Source of the DNA: Diphasiastrum complanatum
Taxonomy: Eukaryota; Streptophyta; Lycopodiopsida; Lycopodiales; Lycopodiaceae
Length of the DNA stretch: 64,000 bases
NCBI GenBank assembly: GCA_029204225.1
Contig: CM055106.1
Location: 14,326,393 to 14,390,392 of the forward strand
Reading direction: 5' to 3'
Made by a program: the position numbers and the translations under genes. Each line of letters starts with the position of its first letter. Positions within the stretch are counted from its first letter, which is position 1. This document shows, in pieces, positions 14,291 to 25,795 of this stretch. The notes under the pieces were generated by a model. It worked only from the letters and a program-made list of their open reading frames with translations. It did no database searches and was not told the DNA's origin.

Positions 14291-15758
14291 TAGATCTTCT
14301 GTCATCAATATTACCTGTCCAATTGGCATCTGTATAACCTACCAACATTGGCGTTTCAGGCTGATCATACTTCAAACCAGAATTCAATGTCCCTCGAATG
14401 TATCTGAGAATATGTTTAGCAGGATTCCAGTGTGCTTGACTAGTATCTTGCATAAATTGACTAACAACACCAACAACATAAGAAATATCAGGTCGTGTGT
14501 GTGTCAAATAAATCAAACTACCCACCAGCTGTCTATACAAATAAGCATCCACTTTCTCAGATTCATCATATGCAGTAAGCTTCATGTTGACATCCATAGG
14601 TGTACTCAAAGGCTTACAATCTTCCATATTGAACTTATAAAACAAATCTTGTGCATATTTGCTTTGTGTAAGAAAGACCATGTCTTCCTTTTGCCATACT
14701 TCAATGCCAAGACAATAGTGCATCAATCCTAGATCACTCATGTCAAAAGCTTTGAAAAGATCTGATTTTATTTCATCAATTAGGCTCTCATTACTTCCTG
14801 TAATAATCAAATCATCCACGTACAACACAATGAACACTATATCTGAATCTTGACTTAGAATGTAAAGATTAGGATCAGCATCACTCTTTATCATTCCCCT
14901 TCACTTGAAGTGTTCATCAATGCAAGAGTACCACGCGCGTGGTGCTTGCTTCAATCCATAAATGGCTTTGTTGAGCTTACAAACGAGATGCTCTCTCCCT
15001 GGCTCAACAAATCCTTGAGGTTGTACTAAGTACACCTCTTTATCTAGCACTCCATTAAGAAAAGCAGATTTAACGTCCATTTGCTGGACCTTCCAACCAT
15101 AGAAAGTAGAAATAGCAATGATAGAACATATAGTTACCATCTTAGCTATGGGTGCGAAGGTTTCTTCAAAATCAATACCTTCCTACTGCTCAAATCCTCT
15201 CACAACCAACCGTGCTTTATACTTGTTGAGTTGCCCATCAGCTCCATATTTGATCTTGTATATCCATTTGCAAGTGATAGGCGTCTTACCATCAGGTAGC
15301 TCAACGGAGTTCCACGTCCTATTTTTCGATATAGCTTCCATTTCTGTTTCCATAGCTTCACGCCACTCCTTATGCTCCTTTGCTTTATCAAAAGTTTTTG
15401 GTTCCTGAGCCTTGAGCACAGAACCCATTAGGGCTAGATTCATCTCTAACCTTGCAGGAGGTTTTCGATTTCTACTTGATCTGCTAAGCTCTCCATGCTC
15501 ACTTGATTCGGGAGTATCTCCCTTATTAGCATCACTTGTTACTGACAAGTACCACTTAGGCACTCTCCTAGGAAGCTCATTATTGACCCTGTCTTTTTCC
15601 ATTGGCTCTTCCATATCGGCACCAACTTCTTTCTTCACTTGCATTTTAGCTTTATCATCAAAGGGATCAATTGTCAATTTTATTTGGTCATTTTGACCGA
15701 TCTCGTCACAAGTAGCATCTATGGAAATCATGATCTTTTGTGCATCTGTGTCATACAT
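14291..15758 (-). pseudogene. Copia-B reverse transcriptase and N-terminal RNase H
   Basis: On the minus strand, 15758 to 15183 encodes the linker and RT start (TWNSVELPDGKTPITCKWIY, YKARLVVRGFEQ). The frame resumes from 15140 with WKVQQMDVKSAFLNGVLDKE and IYGLKQAPRAWY, and from 14894 with the YVDD catalytic box (FIVLYVDDLIITG). RNase H begins at VGYTDANWTGNIDDRRST and is cut at 14291, where A2 sequence starts. Stops separate the segments at about 15180 and 14898, so this copy is not functional. Confidence 0.9.
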
Positions 15759-15926
15759 CCTGTATGCCTTGGCTCTTTCATCATATCCAAGGAAAATACA
15801 CTTAACAGCTTTTGCATCCAGCTTCTTTCATTTTTCATCGAGTACATGAGCGTAAGCATCACAACCAAATATTCGTAAAAGCTTCATAAGGTGTCTTACC
15901 CTCCACGGACTTCGTAGGACACCGAT

Positions 15927-16930
15927 TCAAGATATGAGTAGCTGTGTTGCATGCATCTGTCCAAAAAGTATTTGCAAACCCTTGCTCTTAGCCATCTCCA
16001 CAATGGATCTGTTTTTCCGTTCTGCAACTCCGTTCTGTTGTGGTGAATAGGGTGTAGTGGTTTGTCTCTTGATCCCCTGATCCTTGCAAAAATTTATAAA
16101 CTCTGTTGAAAAATACTCACCGCCACCATTTGATCTGAGGGTCTTAATATAACAACCTATTTGTTTTTCAACTAGAGCCTTGAACTCTCTAAACTTGGCA
16201 AAAGCATCAGATATCTTGCTTATGAAATAAATGCAGATATGTCTACTATAATCATCAATGAATGTGATGAAATAGTAACAACCACTAATGGACCTAGTTT
16301 GTATTGGTCCACATAGATCACTATGAACAAGATCAAGAATACCATTGGCTCTTCTTGCTCCATCTTTGGGAAATCTCTCTCTATGCTGTTTTTCCAAAAT
16401 GCAACCCTCACAAAATTTTCCTTCAAAAGAGATATCAGGCAATCCAACAACTAGATTACCTCTTTTAAGGATTTGCAAGCTTTGAGCACTGATATGACCA
16501 AACCTTTGATGCCAAAGATCACTTCGACTATCAACAGTGCTTACCATAGCTTGAGTAAAAGATCTCGCATTCAATTTGTAGAGTCAATTCCCGTTGACTC
16601 TAGCTCCTATAGCAATCACTTTGTAGTGATTCTTGATGACTTTGACAAGACATTTGTCACTGTCAAACTCAACCTTGAGTTGTTGATCAGCCATCATCCC
16701 AATAGACAGTAGATTGTTAGCTAAGCCAGGTACATATTGCACATTGCTTATATGCTTTAACTTCACTGGTACCACTCCAACTCCTTTAACAGATAGCAAT
16801 TTTCCATCAACTTGTCCAACTTCATCACCATTGTCAGTTTTCTTGAGTTCTGAAAACTACTCTTTCCTTGAAGTCATGTGCTTGGATGCACCACTATCAA
16901 TGTACCAGGTATCCTTGGCTTCATCACTTG
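15927..16930 (-). pseudogene. Copia-B protease and integrase
   Basis: The protease motif TWYIDSGASKHMTS lies near 16880-16910 and is followed by a frame break. GAG-pre-integrase (LWHQRFGHISAQSL) and the integrase core (HSDLCGPIQ, FIDDYSRH, SPQQNGVAERKNRS) run from 16574 to 15927. The second catalytic Asp is lost: the usual RSDNGGEY reads RSNGGGEY. The region 15760-15926 is the degraded integrase C-terminal part. The order on the minus strand is protease, integrase, RT, RNase H, as in all Ty1/copia elements. Confidence 0.88.
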
Positions 16931-16933
16931 TCA

Positions 16934-17950
16934 TTAATGCTGTAATGAACAATTTTGAACTCTCACCTGTGTCGTCTTCATATTGATCATCATCTTATTG
17001 ATGTTGATCAGTATAATTGTCTTCATAATAATAGTCATGAAATTGATGTTGATCGGCATAATTTCCCGCTTGCCATTTGTCTTTTCTTTGTTCCATCTCC
17101 TTCTGTTTCTTGAAGCATTCACGCTCCCAGTGACCAGGTTTGTTGCAGTACCTACAATTTTCAGGTTTATTTTGTCTTGAATAGCCGCGTCCTTGACCTC
17201 GGTCTTGATTCCAATTACCTCGATTCGGACTATCATTGACTTGCTCATGAAATTGTTGAAATATTCCTCGGCTTGAGTTTCCTCCTCTCGACTGATACTT
17301 TCCACGGCCAAATCTTCCACCTCATCCTCTAACTCCAAGAGCTTGATCATAGCTCCTGTTACAATGATTCAAGTTCTCTTGATGCTGCTCTTCTTGCAAA
17401 AGCAATCCACCTAGTTCTTCATAGGTTGGAAGATTTTCTCTTGTGGCTATACTTGCACAAACATCTGATGTGACTCACTCAGACTATTCAATGTCAATGC
17501 ACGATCTCACGATCTTGTACTCGCTCTCCAACTACTGCTAATTGATCATGAATCTCTTTGATCTTCAGTATGTGATCGACAATAGTTGCACCATCATCCA
17601 TCCGGTATGTATGCAACTTTGTCTTAAAAAATAGTATTCGAGATGTATTTGTCGTTTCAAACAATGCCTTCAATGTATCCCACGCTTCTTTTGGTCCTTC
17701 TGAATCTGAAATATAGTGAATAATTGCATCTCTAGCTAATAAGTTGATGATATTTTGGGCTTTCCGTCTTCTCCTATCAAATGCCTGTTGATCTTCTTCA
17801 ATTATCGGCCTTGTCTCTTCACCTGTCACGATCTCCCATAGCTCCTTTTCCATCAAAATGTTCTTTCAGTTTGAATTTCCAAACTGCATAGTTGTCGGCA
17901 CCTTCCAATTTGCTTGACTCATTAAGAACACTCTCGCTTAGAGTTGCCAT
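16934..17950 (-). pseudogene. Copia-B gag (UBN2-type) with zinc-knuckle region
   Basis: The start codon is at 17948-17950 (MATLSESVLNESSKLEG). NYAVWKFKLKEHF follows, then a frame slip near 17860 into MEKELWEIVTGEE. From 17856 to 17494 it reads as the copia gag core (EAWDTLKALFETTNTSRILF... LKTKLHTYRM type pattern). A knuckle-like CRYCNKPGHWERECFK pattern is on the minus strand near 17110-17160 after another frame change. Gag packages element RNA in virus-like particles. It is broken by at least two frameshifts. Confidence 0.85.
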
Positions 17951-18022
17951 TACTAGATAGATGAGTCTGGATCACAAAAATTATTCACACCATAGAACTG
18001 TAAATTTTTGGTTGTACACCTG

Positions 18023-18272
18023 ATATCGGTACGACGCGCGGGTGCACGACTGCTCGAAATTCTCTTTACCTCTGGTGTGTCGCTCCGATATTGGTACTGA
18101 TATGTAATATCGGTATGACGCGTGGATGTACGACTGCTCTTGGTTCTCTTTACCTCTGGCGCGTCGATCCGATATTGGTACGGATATGCTATATTTGTAC
18201 GATGCACGGATGTACGACTGTTCAAGATTTTTCCTACCTCTGGCGCGTCGATCCAATATTGGTATGGAAAAG
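18023..18272. repeat. Three 84-bp tandem repeats in Copia-B leader
   Basis: Units start at 18023, 18107 and 18191. Each holds ATATCGGTACGACG near the start, TGTACGACTGCTC in the middle and GATCCGATATTGGTAC at the end, the last being an inverted echo of the first. The period is 28 codons, so the minus-strand frame 18225-17953 stays open and encodes repeated SSRTSTRHTDI and YQYRSDTPEVKR blocks. The array lies in the untranslated leader between primer-binding site and gag. Confidence 0.9.
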
Positions 18273-18596
18273 ATTAAAAATAGAGGGAATATAAGAACTT
18301 TCAGAGGGAATATTCTAGCACTTTCCACAATAACTAGGAAGTATTGTAAAAATCTCCCCCACTCAACAGATTTTCAATCTGTCTAATGCTGCCCTGGCCT
18401 TTTTGATGCCTCCGAGACTGTGCTTTCGTTCCCCACTAATGATTTTGAGCTCCAACCCTACAAAATACACCAAAAAAGAATTTCTTCCAGCCGTTTTTGT
18501 CTCTCCAAGATTTCACCTCCCATGAAGGACTTTCTCACTTCGTTGCGGAGCTTGTGACAAGCTGTATCCACTGATCAGGCACGCAGGACTATCGCT

Positions 18597-18608
18597 GCTC
18601 TGATACAA
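18597..18608 (-). other. Copia-B primer-binding site
   Basis: Minus-strand TTGTATCAGAGC lies directly after the 5' LTR. It matches the plant copia consensus TGGTATCAGAGC, complementary to the 3' part of initiator-Met tRNA, with one mismatch. Confidence 0.85.
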
Positions 18609-18870
18609 TGTCAAGAATTAGATATGCAACATCAAGCATTCACCATAAGCAATCACCACAAGAAGGCGAAAGAAGAACACGTACTGTCACACTATCACAC
18701 TAACTCATACAGAATGTAAAATGTACAAATAAACCCTGAACCCTGATAGAGAGAGAAAACCTACGAGTAGACTAATAGACTAGCCTACGGCTATTGATAG
18801 CTGGTCTCAGCTGTCAACATTAATGTGCATCGTAAATAGTAACAATGAAGTTTATCATCGATTTCTAATA
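18609..18870 (-). repeat. Copia-B 5' LTR
   Basis: The segment 18609-18857 aligns over its full 249 bp with 25547-25795, with about nine differences by eye. The 3' end is TTCTTGACA next to the primer-binding site. The 5' end is odd: 13 further bases (18858-18870) separate the shared part from the target duplication at 18871-18875, and they match the other copy poorly. Confidence 0.88.
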
Positions 18871-18875
18871 GTAGG
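18871..18875. other. Target-site duplication of Copia-B, first copy (GTAGG)
   Basis: GTAGG (CCTAC on the minus strand) abuts the 5' LTR. The same 5 bp abut the 3' LTR at 25542-25546. Deleting everything between them lets the H3 frame read ...MTFRRPT and continue RRESDRGQRK without a break. This shows the two LTRs belong to one insertion event. Confidence 0.85.
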
Positions 18876-19250
18876 TCTTCTGAAAGTCATCAGACTCTTT
18901 GCGATCGTTGTATTGTCTTTTTTATCTATGGATTTTCCGGCAGCTTCCTTGAGGGTCTTGCCAGATAGTCATCCAATGTGGTGGCACTCTTGGTATCAGG
19001 AACTTTTGAAGTAGAACCCTCGCGCTTTGATCCAGGTAAGGTTTCGCTCTTACTCTTCGAAGGAGATGGAGAAAGGCCCACAGAAGGCTGCACTGTCTCA
19101 TCAAGTGGATCTTGATTGAAAGAATTGAAGTTAGGTGGTGAAGGAGGTGAGAATGGTTTACGAGAAGAGGGTGGTGGGTTAGTTATGAGGTTATACTGAG
19201 CTGCTGGTGAAATATTGTTTTAAAAAATGGTCATCGGATTCATGTTGGGA
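18876..19250 (-). pseudogene. H3 internal protein fragment, upstream part
   Basis: A proline- and serine-rich frame (NPPPSSRKPFSPPSPPNF, then DETVQPSVGLSPSPSKSKSE) runs from about 19220, with one frame change near 18960, to MTFRRPT at the Copia-B target site. Its continuation on the far side of Copia-B (25546 downward) contains DNA blocks shared with the end of H1 and H2, which identifies the family. Function is unknown. Low complexity and position suggest the non-enzymatic internal protein of H elements. Confidence 0.6.
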
Positions 19251-20849
19251 TTCAACAGGTGGATCAACCTTCAATTCTTGTTGCAACAAAATGTAGCAAC
19301 AGGGAATCCTCTGTGTATGAAACTAAGTCTATCGATTTAGTAATCAAACCGACTTCAAAGTCTTCAAAGTCTATCCTACTGATTACAACTTCGAAGTCGT
19401 TGGATGACTAAGTCGATTCCCTAGCCATGCACAAATTATCTTGATTACAGAGATTGGCTTTGTGGATGCGTTGTATCAAAATGCAATGATTAGAGCAAGA
19501 AAATTGAGCAGTGCTATCAATCATATAAAACGATAAAATCTACAAAACAATGAATTTGCAAATATGAATCAGTTCGAGTCATGCAATCACCTTACACAAA
19601 CTAAATTGCTGGAACAATGATGGATTAGTCATGTAGAGATACAATGTGATTGTAGAACAGATCTGGCATGTTCTTCTTGATACAATACTCTATGATAACA
19701 GAGAAGAACGATGCAATTGTGCTCTGAATGAAGTTACTGATCTACTGATTCATCGATCTTAGATGAATATGTACACATGGCTAACTGATTAAAAGAATGG
19801 TTAACTTTACAAATTAGGATTAAGGCACTACTTGCTGTTGCACGTTGCTTTCAGTCAACATCTAATTAAGTTACAGATGTCGGACATGTCGATGACTTTG
19901 TACAATCAGAGATCATGGACAAACTGCAAGACGTCGGACAAGTTGAGGACGTGGAAGTTGAGGACGCAAACATTGGATAGGTGGGAGACATCAAGGATAT
20001 CAATGACTTCGGCCAAGTCAATGACGTGGATGTCGGGTAACTTGAAGACGTCGTACATGTCGATGACTTTGGACATGTTGATGTAGACTATCATCGACTT
20101 TGCTTGTATTTCTGCAGATGTCACGATTGTGCCAATATTTGCAACAACTAATAAATGAATCTAGATTAGCATGCAATAAGGATGGAGAGGATAGAAATCC
20201 AACATGGCTCATAGCTTGAGTTATGTAGTGGCTGTACATAATAATGACTATTTAACTAAAAAACATCAACATTTTCATTGTAGGTACTCTTTGGCAGAAA
20301 TTTTGTTGGCAATAATTTCATGATTTCTCTTTTGTTCTCTATAATTTCAATAGACTCTTCCATGCATATTGTTCCATGTGAATGTGAAGGCTCATTCATA
20401 AAAGATATCCTTATCTACAAGATCTGCACAGTTATGAAATTATGCAATTCGAACGATTTATATGTTTCCTAGGAGAAAAAGTACCATAGAATGTATTATG
20501 AGAAAAAGCACTAGTGATCCCAATATATATTAGAAAGTACAACTATTTCTTATGCCCTTTATCTTCATTGAAGTTGAAGTGACAATGATTCCTTTTGTAG
20601 ATTTACCCTTCTCTATGGATTTATTTCAAAAGAAGGCTTGTCATTTTTACTTCACATTTTGAGGTCCTAGCTTTTAGCAGTGTTGACTTTAGCTTCTTGC
20701 TTATGCATGTTATTTTGAAGGGTTTTGCTATTTTTCAAAGTTTGCAAGATCAAAGGAGTAATCAACTCTTTCATGGTGAATTATCCTCTTCTTTCTTTCT
20801 TTCTTTCTTTGTCTTTGTTGTTAAGGGTTATTCCAATTAAATAAACCCT
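19251..20849. other. Unassigned part of the inserted block, with degenerate array
   Basis: No recognised domain. From 19860 to 20105 words such as GACGTCGGACAAGTTGAGGA, GACATGTCGATGACTTTG and variants recur in a degenerate short tandem array. A (CTTT)n stretch lies at about 20789-20811. In the circular reading this segment must hold the H3 sequence upstream of 19250, any remnant of the 5' end of Copia-C, and the point where the circle closed. Confidence 0.5.
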
Positions 20850-23512
20850 ATGACAATCCATGGTTCTTGATCTCGACTATCCTTCTGGTAAGGTCGATCT
20901 CCCTGTCAGTCAAAAGTGCATCTTTGAAAAGCATGCTAGGATTCCTTTTAGATCAAACCATAGGCATGCAGCAAAAGTTCTGTTAGATGTTGTTCATACA
21001 GATATATGTGGACCTATGCAAACTCTTCATTGCTAGATGCAAAGTAGTTCATTACTTTTATTGACGAATTCTTCGAATATTTCATTAAACAGAAATCAAA
21101 GTCTTTCATCAAATTCAGACAATTCAAAAGGCATGCTGAGAATCAAACTAGCAACGAAATGAAAGCCCTCAAGTCAGATAACGAGAGAGAATACATCTCC
21201 ATCGAATTCAAGGAGTATTGCCTTAACAACGACATTGAGCAACAATACATTACCTCCTATTCGCCTCAGTCAAATGGTCTTGCTGAGAGAAAGAATAGAA
21301 CCTTAGTTGAATTGGCAAAGTGCATGTTATCACATGTGACACTTCCAAAGTCCTTCTGGGCTGAAGCTGTTTCAACAACAACCTATATTCAGAACAAATG
21401 TCCTACTAAAGGTCTCTCAGAAAAAACACCATTCGAAGTTTGGACAGGTACCAAACCTTCTTTATCAAACCTACAAGTTTTTGGATGAACTGCTTTTGCG
21501 CAGATACCTCGTGATCTCAAGAAGAAGCTCGACTTTTAGAGTATCAAATGTATTTTCATCAGCTACACTACTTCATATCAAGCCTACAAGTTGTTCGATC
21601 CCATCGAGTCGAACATATTCACTAGCCGGGATGTCATCTTCATCGAAGATCAGTTTATCGCTCTCAAGAGAAAAGGCAAAGCCCACATAGCTGACTCTTC
21701 AGCTTCAGCCGACACGTTGAACTTCCCAGTTCCTCAGTCGACTATTCTCATTGCAGGTCCAAGCTCTTCTACTTTTGATGAACAATAAATCAACGACGAA
21801 TCAAAAGATGATGATGTTGCAGTTTAGCAACTACAGTATGATGGAAATGATCACCTTCCTCTATTACCCAGAAGATCTTCAAGAGCAAGCAAACCACCTA
21901 ACTGGTATATTGACGAGTCTGCAGCCTACCTTGTTCAGGAACCGACGTCTGTCCAAGAAGCACTTGTTCAGCCTGATTCAGATCTCTGGAAAGAAGCTAT
22001 GGATAAAAAGTATTCATCTCTTATCAAAAACCAGACATGGATGATTGTTGAATTACCTGCTAGCAGAAACTTAGTTGATTGCAAATGGATTTTCAAAGTC
22101 AAGTACAATGCAGATGGAAGCATCAACAGGAGAAAGGCACGACTTGTCGTCGAAAGATTTTCTCAGCTATATAACGTCGATTACATTGAGACCTTCAGTC
22201 CAGTAGTCAAGCATTCTTCTATTTGACTTTTGCTATCATTTGCCGCTGCAACATATTTGGAAATACATCAAATGGATGTATAGACAACATATCTCAATGG
22301 AGTTATCGAAGAAGACATTTACATGCAACCTGAAGGTTATATTATTGAGGGTAAACACAATCATGTGTGTAAACTCCATAAGGCACTTTATGGCTTGAAG
22401 CAATCTGCTCGAGCATGGTTTCAAAGGATCAATAATTTTCTTATTGATCACAGCTACACACCTAGCTCTTCAGATTCAAATGTTTACTACAAAGCAGTGC
22501 AACAGTCTTTTATCATTATCACTTTATACGTGGATGATACATTGCTTTTCAGCAACAGTACCGATCTGATAAAAGAGGCCAAGACAATGCTATCTTCCGA
22601 ATTCGACATGACCGATCTGGGCCAAGCTCTTTTCTGCCTTGGTATACAAATCCACAGAGACAGAAAACAAAAGTTGGTCTACATTACACAACAGAGGTAC
22701 ATCAACAACATGTTAGTCAGATATATTTTGATTAATTGCAAGTTAGCTCTCTCACCAATGGAACTAGATCTCAAATTGTCAAAGGACCAATGTCTCCAAA
22801 CAATTCATGAGAAGCAGCAGATGCATGAGTATCCTTACCATTCTATTATAGGATCTCTTATGTATGCCATGATTTGTATCAGGCCAGACATAGGTTTTGC
22901 AGTCAGCTCTCTCATTCAGTTTATGACTAATTCTGGTGTAACACATTGGAAGGCTCTTATCAGAGTCATGAGATATTATGGACTTTTGCATTTGTTATGG
23001 AGCAGTCAATAATGACAAACTCAATTTACTCAGTGGTTACACAAATGCAAGTTGGGCAGGAGATGTAGACACTCATAAATCCACTTTCGGATTTACATTC
23101 TTCCTCAACAATGGTCCAATTTTTTAGAACAATCGCAAGCATAGCTCTATTTTCCACTAAATCAGAGTATATCGCAGCCTCTCAAGCTACAAAGGAAGCA
23201 ATTTGGTTGAGGAACTTACTCTCAAATATCGGTCTGAATTAATATGCCCCGATGACATTATTTTGAGAAAATCAAAGTGCCATTGCTTTATCAGCCAACC
23301 CTAGATTTCATTCTAGGAGTAAGCACATTGAACTGAAGTATCATTTTGTCAGAAGCAAAGTTCTCAACGAAGAGGTCAAATTGCAGTACTGTAGAATGCA
23401 AGATATGACAGCAAATATTTTCACCAAAGCATTAAGTTTGGAAGCACACAAAAGATTCTGTGTAGAACTAAGTTTGAAGGTCAAGGCATTTAAGAATTTA
23501 GATTAAGGGAGA
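20850..23512 (+). pseudogene. Copia-C pol remnant: integrase, RT, RNase H
   Basis: The element is 5'-truncated in GAG-pre-integrase (CIFEKHARIPF). Integrase follows (VVHTDICGPM, KSDNEREYIS, SPQSNGLAERKNRT) with a stop at about 21486. RT reads CKWIFKVKYNADGSINRRKA, then a stop at 22224, then LYGLKQSARAWF and the intact catalytic box TLYVDDTLLFS to about 23010. RNase H (GYTNASWAGDVDTHKST) is broken by several stops up to 23500. The integrase signature RSDNGGEY is altered to KSDNEREY. A fixed, inactive copy on the + strand, opposite to Copia-B. Confidence 0.9.
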
Positions 23513-23513
23513 G

Positions 23514-24640
23514 TGTTGGATTATTCTCCTTCTTACTAATCGACTAATCGGTTTTAATCCTCATCCATTGTTTATCCAGTTCTGCGGATTTTCCTGTGTC
23601 TTTACACAGTTTGCAGATTTACAAGTGTTTTTACATAGTCTGCAGAAATACATAGAGTTTGACAACAGTGTTGTATTTTTCGTCTGTCAGGAACTATGAG
23701 TAAAAATGCAAAATCGCATTTTTCGCATTTTTCAAAGTGCCTCAAATGTTAGGGAAATGACTCTGGCAAAGTGTGGGGCTATCCCAATATTAAGGAAATG
23801 AAATTTTATGACACTGTCATTTTTTTTGCAAAAAGCTGACACTGTCACCTTTTTGCGACATTGTCGCCTGTGGCAGTTTTAGTTCATTTCTACAGAGTGA
23901 CAGTTTTAGTTCATTTATGCAGACAGATTGTTTACGGCCAATTTTCACAGCTTATTAACAATCAATTTCTGAGAAGAAACTGGATGAATGCCAGCGGACA
24001 CCAGCCAATTGGCAATCACATTTGATGACCTAATTACCTATTAGTATAAATCAGTTGTTCATACATCTCTTTTTCAAGTTCGGAGGCAATGAATCAACAT
24101 TGTGAATTGTGAAGGAGTTGAGTGTTATTACATGATGCTTCTTGCACTCTTATCAAGCAGATCCTTCACAATAAAAAAGTATTAGCTCTCTATCAAGCTT
24201 TCAAGCTTGAACTCTCTTGAGCATTCTAGCTCAGTCTTTTAAAGATTTATTTTAGAGTTGCTATTGCACTTATTATCAAACTTATTCTTAGTTACTCAGA
24301 GACAACTTAGAGTGCGCGGTTTCTATCCGCTATTGTTTGTGCTCATTTGCATCTGACTTTGTTTTTCAGAATCAATACTATCTTCTTATTGCGTTCAGTA
24401 TATGTCAAAATGCATGCATCTCTGTATTGCTTTTGTAACAAATAAAAATTGTCTGAGAATTCAATACGTTATGTTTGGCTACGTAATCACTTAGTATCTA
24501 CGATTTCAAAGTTAGTTGCTAAAGATTGAACGTGATTTTCATCACTACTGCTTTGTTTAATTTTTGATAGACGTAGTCTTGCATTGGAAGTAGGAAGTTT
24601 TCGCATTACATTATCTATCCTATTTTTGACAGTATCAACA
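23514..24640 (+). repeat. Copia-C 3' LTR, about 1.13 kb
   Basis: TGTTGGATTATTCTCC starts directly after the purine tract AAGGGAGAG and TATCAACA ends the repeat; start and end are TG...CA with short inverted ends. The 5' partner is missing. Directly right of it lie 25 bp of an H-type LTR start, so Copia-C inserted into the H3 3' LTR. Confidence 0.75.
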
Positions 24641-24665
24641 CCTTGGGGCATGGCATCAACTAACA
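24641..24665 (-). repeat. H3 3' LTR, first 25 bp
   Basis: Minus strand TGTTAGTTGATGCC follows the purine tract TAGGGGAGGATAA, matching the H2 arrangement TAGGGGTGGGATGA then TGTTGGCCGATTC. The LTR is cut after 25 bp by Copia-C. Confidence 0.65.
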
Positions 24666-25546
24666 TTATCCTCCCCTATAGTGTAGTAGGTCACACTGCA
24701 TATTGCTTCAGCTTTGAAGCATTTTCCTTGGAAAGGCATGGATCTGTGCTTGCTACGTAAAACCAAGGACTTATTGGCTTCGTTATTGCGTGTCTCGACA
24801 AATCTTCAAGCCTCAATAGCTTTTTAGGACAGCCCTGCATAGTTGAGAGTCTCTTGCTTTTCCTTGTCAGCTTTTTTTTTATTAAGATTTTTTTCGTAGT
24901 TGACCTTTCATCCAATGGCTTCAAATATGATGAATCTCGTCTTTGCACCAACGGGATACGTCCCAGGTACGGCTTCATTCCGGGTACGAATTTGTTTCCA
25001 TACCACTTTTCGATCATCTACACGTATTGATTGGAAGTAAAGACAACTCGAAAATAGAATTTGCCATCATTAAATGTGCATCTTATGTTTGTAAATGTTG
25101 GTTGACATCCAACCTAATGGGTGGCAAGCCTTTATCCCAGTAGCAATCTGATTTCGCAAGAAAGGCTATAGAAAAACAACAGTTGGCGCTTTCTTGGACT
25201 ACGGTATCCGCACTTCTCCTATAAGTATATCCAAACTTTAGGAGCACGTCTTGATACTTTACAAAGGTTGAGCTTGGGTCAATCCCTAGAATGATAGGCC
25301 AATTGACTTGTCGCTCAGCTGGTTTTGTTTTCTCCCAAGGATCCCTTCGTTTGATCGCCACATAGTAGGGATCAGTTCTTTTCTAGCTTGGTGCTCTTAG
25401 GTATTCTTGTAGCTGCTCGTCATTGTTTAGCAGCATTACAATCTTCCAGGAGGGCTGTGGCCGTAGGGTGTTCACAAGGTTACTGAGCGTTGGATACTCT
25501 TCAGTCGTTATTTTCTTTGCCCCCTATCGCTCTCCCTTCTTGTAGG
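24666..25546 (-). pseudogene. H3 internal protein fragment, downstream part
   Basis: Minus-strand frames give PTLSNLVNTLRPQPSW, VNWPIILGIDPSSTFVKYQD (25361-25083) and SPWFYVASTDPCLSKENA near the end. The last 130 bp share long DNA blocks with H1 and H2 just before their 3' LTRs (for example CTTGGTTTTACGTA and the purine tract). In the ancestral order this directly followed 18876-19250. I cannot assign a function; no RT, protease or integrase motif is present. Confidence 0.6.
25542..25546. other. Target-site duplication of Copia-B, second copy (GTAGG)
   Basis: This matches 18871-18875. The duplicates flank the outside of the LTR pair only if the block is read as a circle. Confidence 0.85.
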
Positions 25547-25795
25547 TGTCAAGAATTAGATATGCAACATCAAGCATTCACCATAAGCAATCACCACAAG
25601 AAGGCAAAAGAAGAACACGTACTGTCACACTATCACACTAACTCATACAGAATGTAAAATGTACAAATAAACCCTGAATTCTGATAGAGAGAGAAAACCT
25701 ACGAGTAGACTAATAGACTAGCCTACGACTATTGACAGCTGGTCACAGCTGTCAACATTAATGTGCATCATAAACACTAACAATGAAGTTTATCA
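25547..25795 (-). repeat. Copia-B 3' LTR
   Basis: 249 bp homologous to 18609-18857. It lies downstream of the RNase H tail on the minus strand, as a 3' LTR should. Differences from the 5' LTR, about nine by eye, suggest an insertion much older than Copia-A. Confidence 0.88.

Noticed and set aside
18023-18272. CRISPR-like array
   Set aside because: Only three contiguous 84-bp units with no spacers, inside a retrotransposon leader in a plant genome.
24691-25361. Endogenous pararetrovirus fragment
   Set aside because: I considered this for the unfamiliar protein. The DNA matches the ends of H1 and H2 just before their LTRs, so it is part of an H-family retrotransposon.
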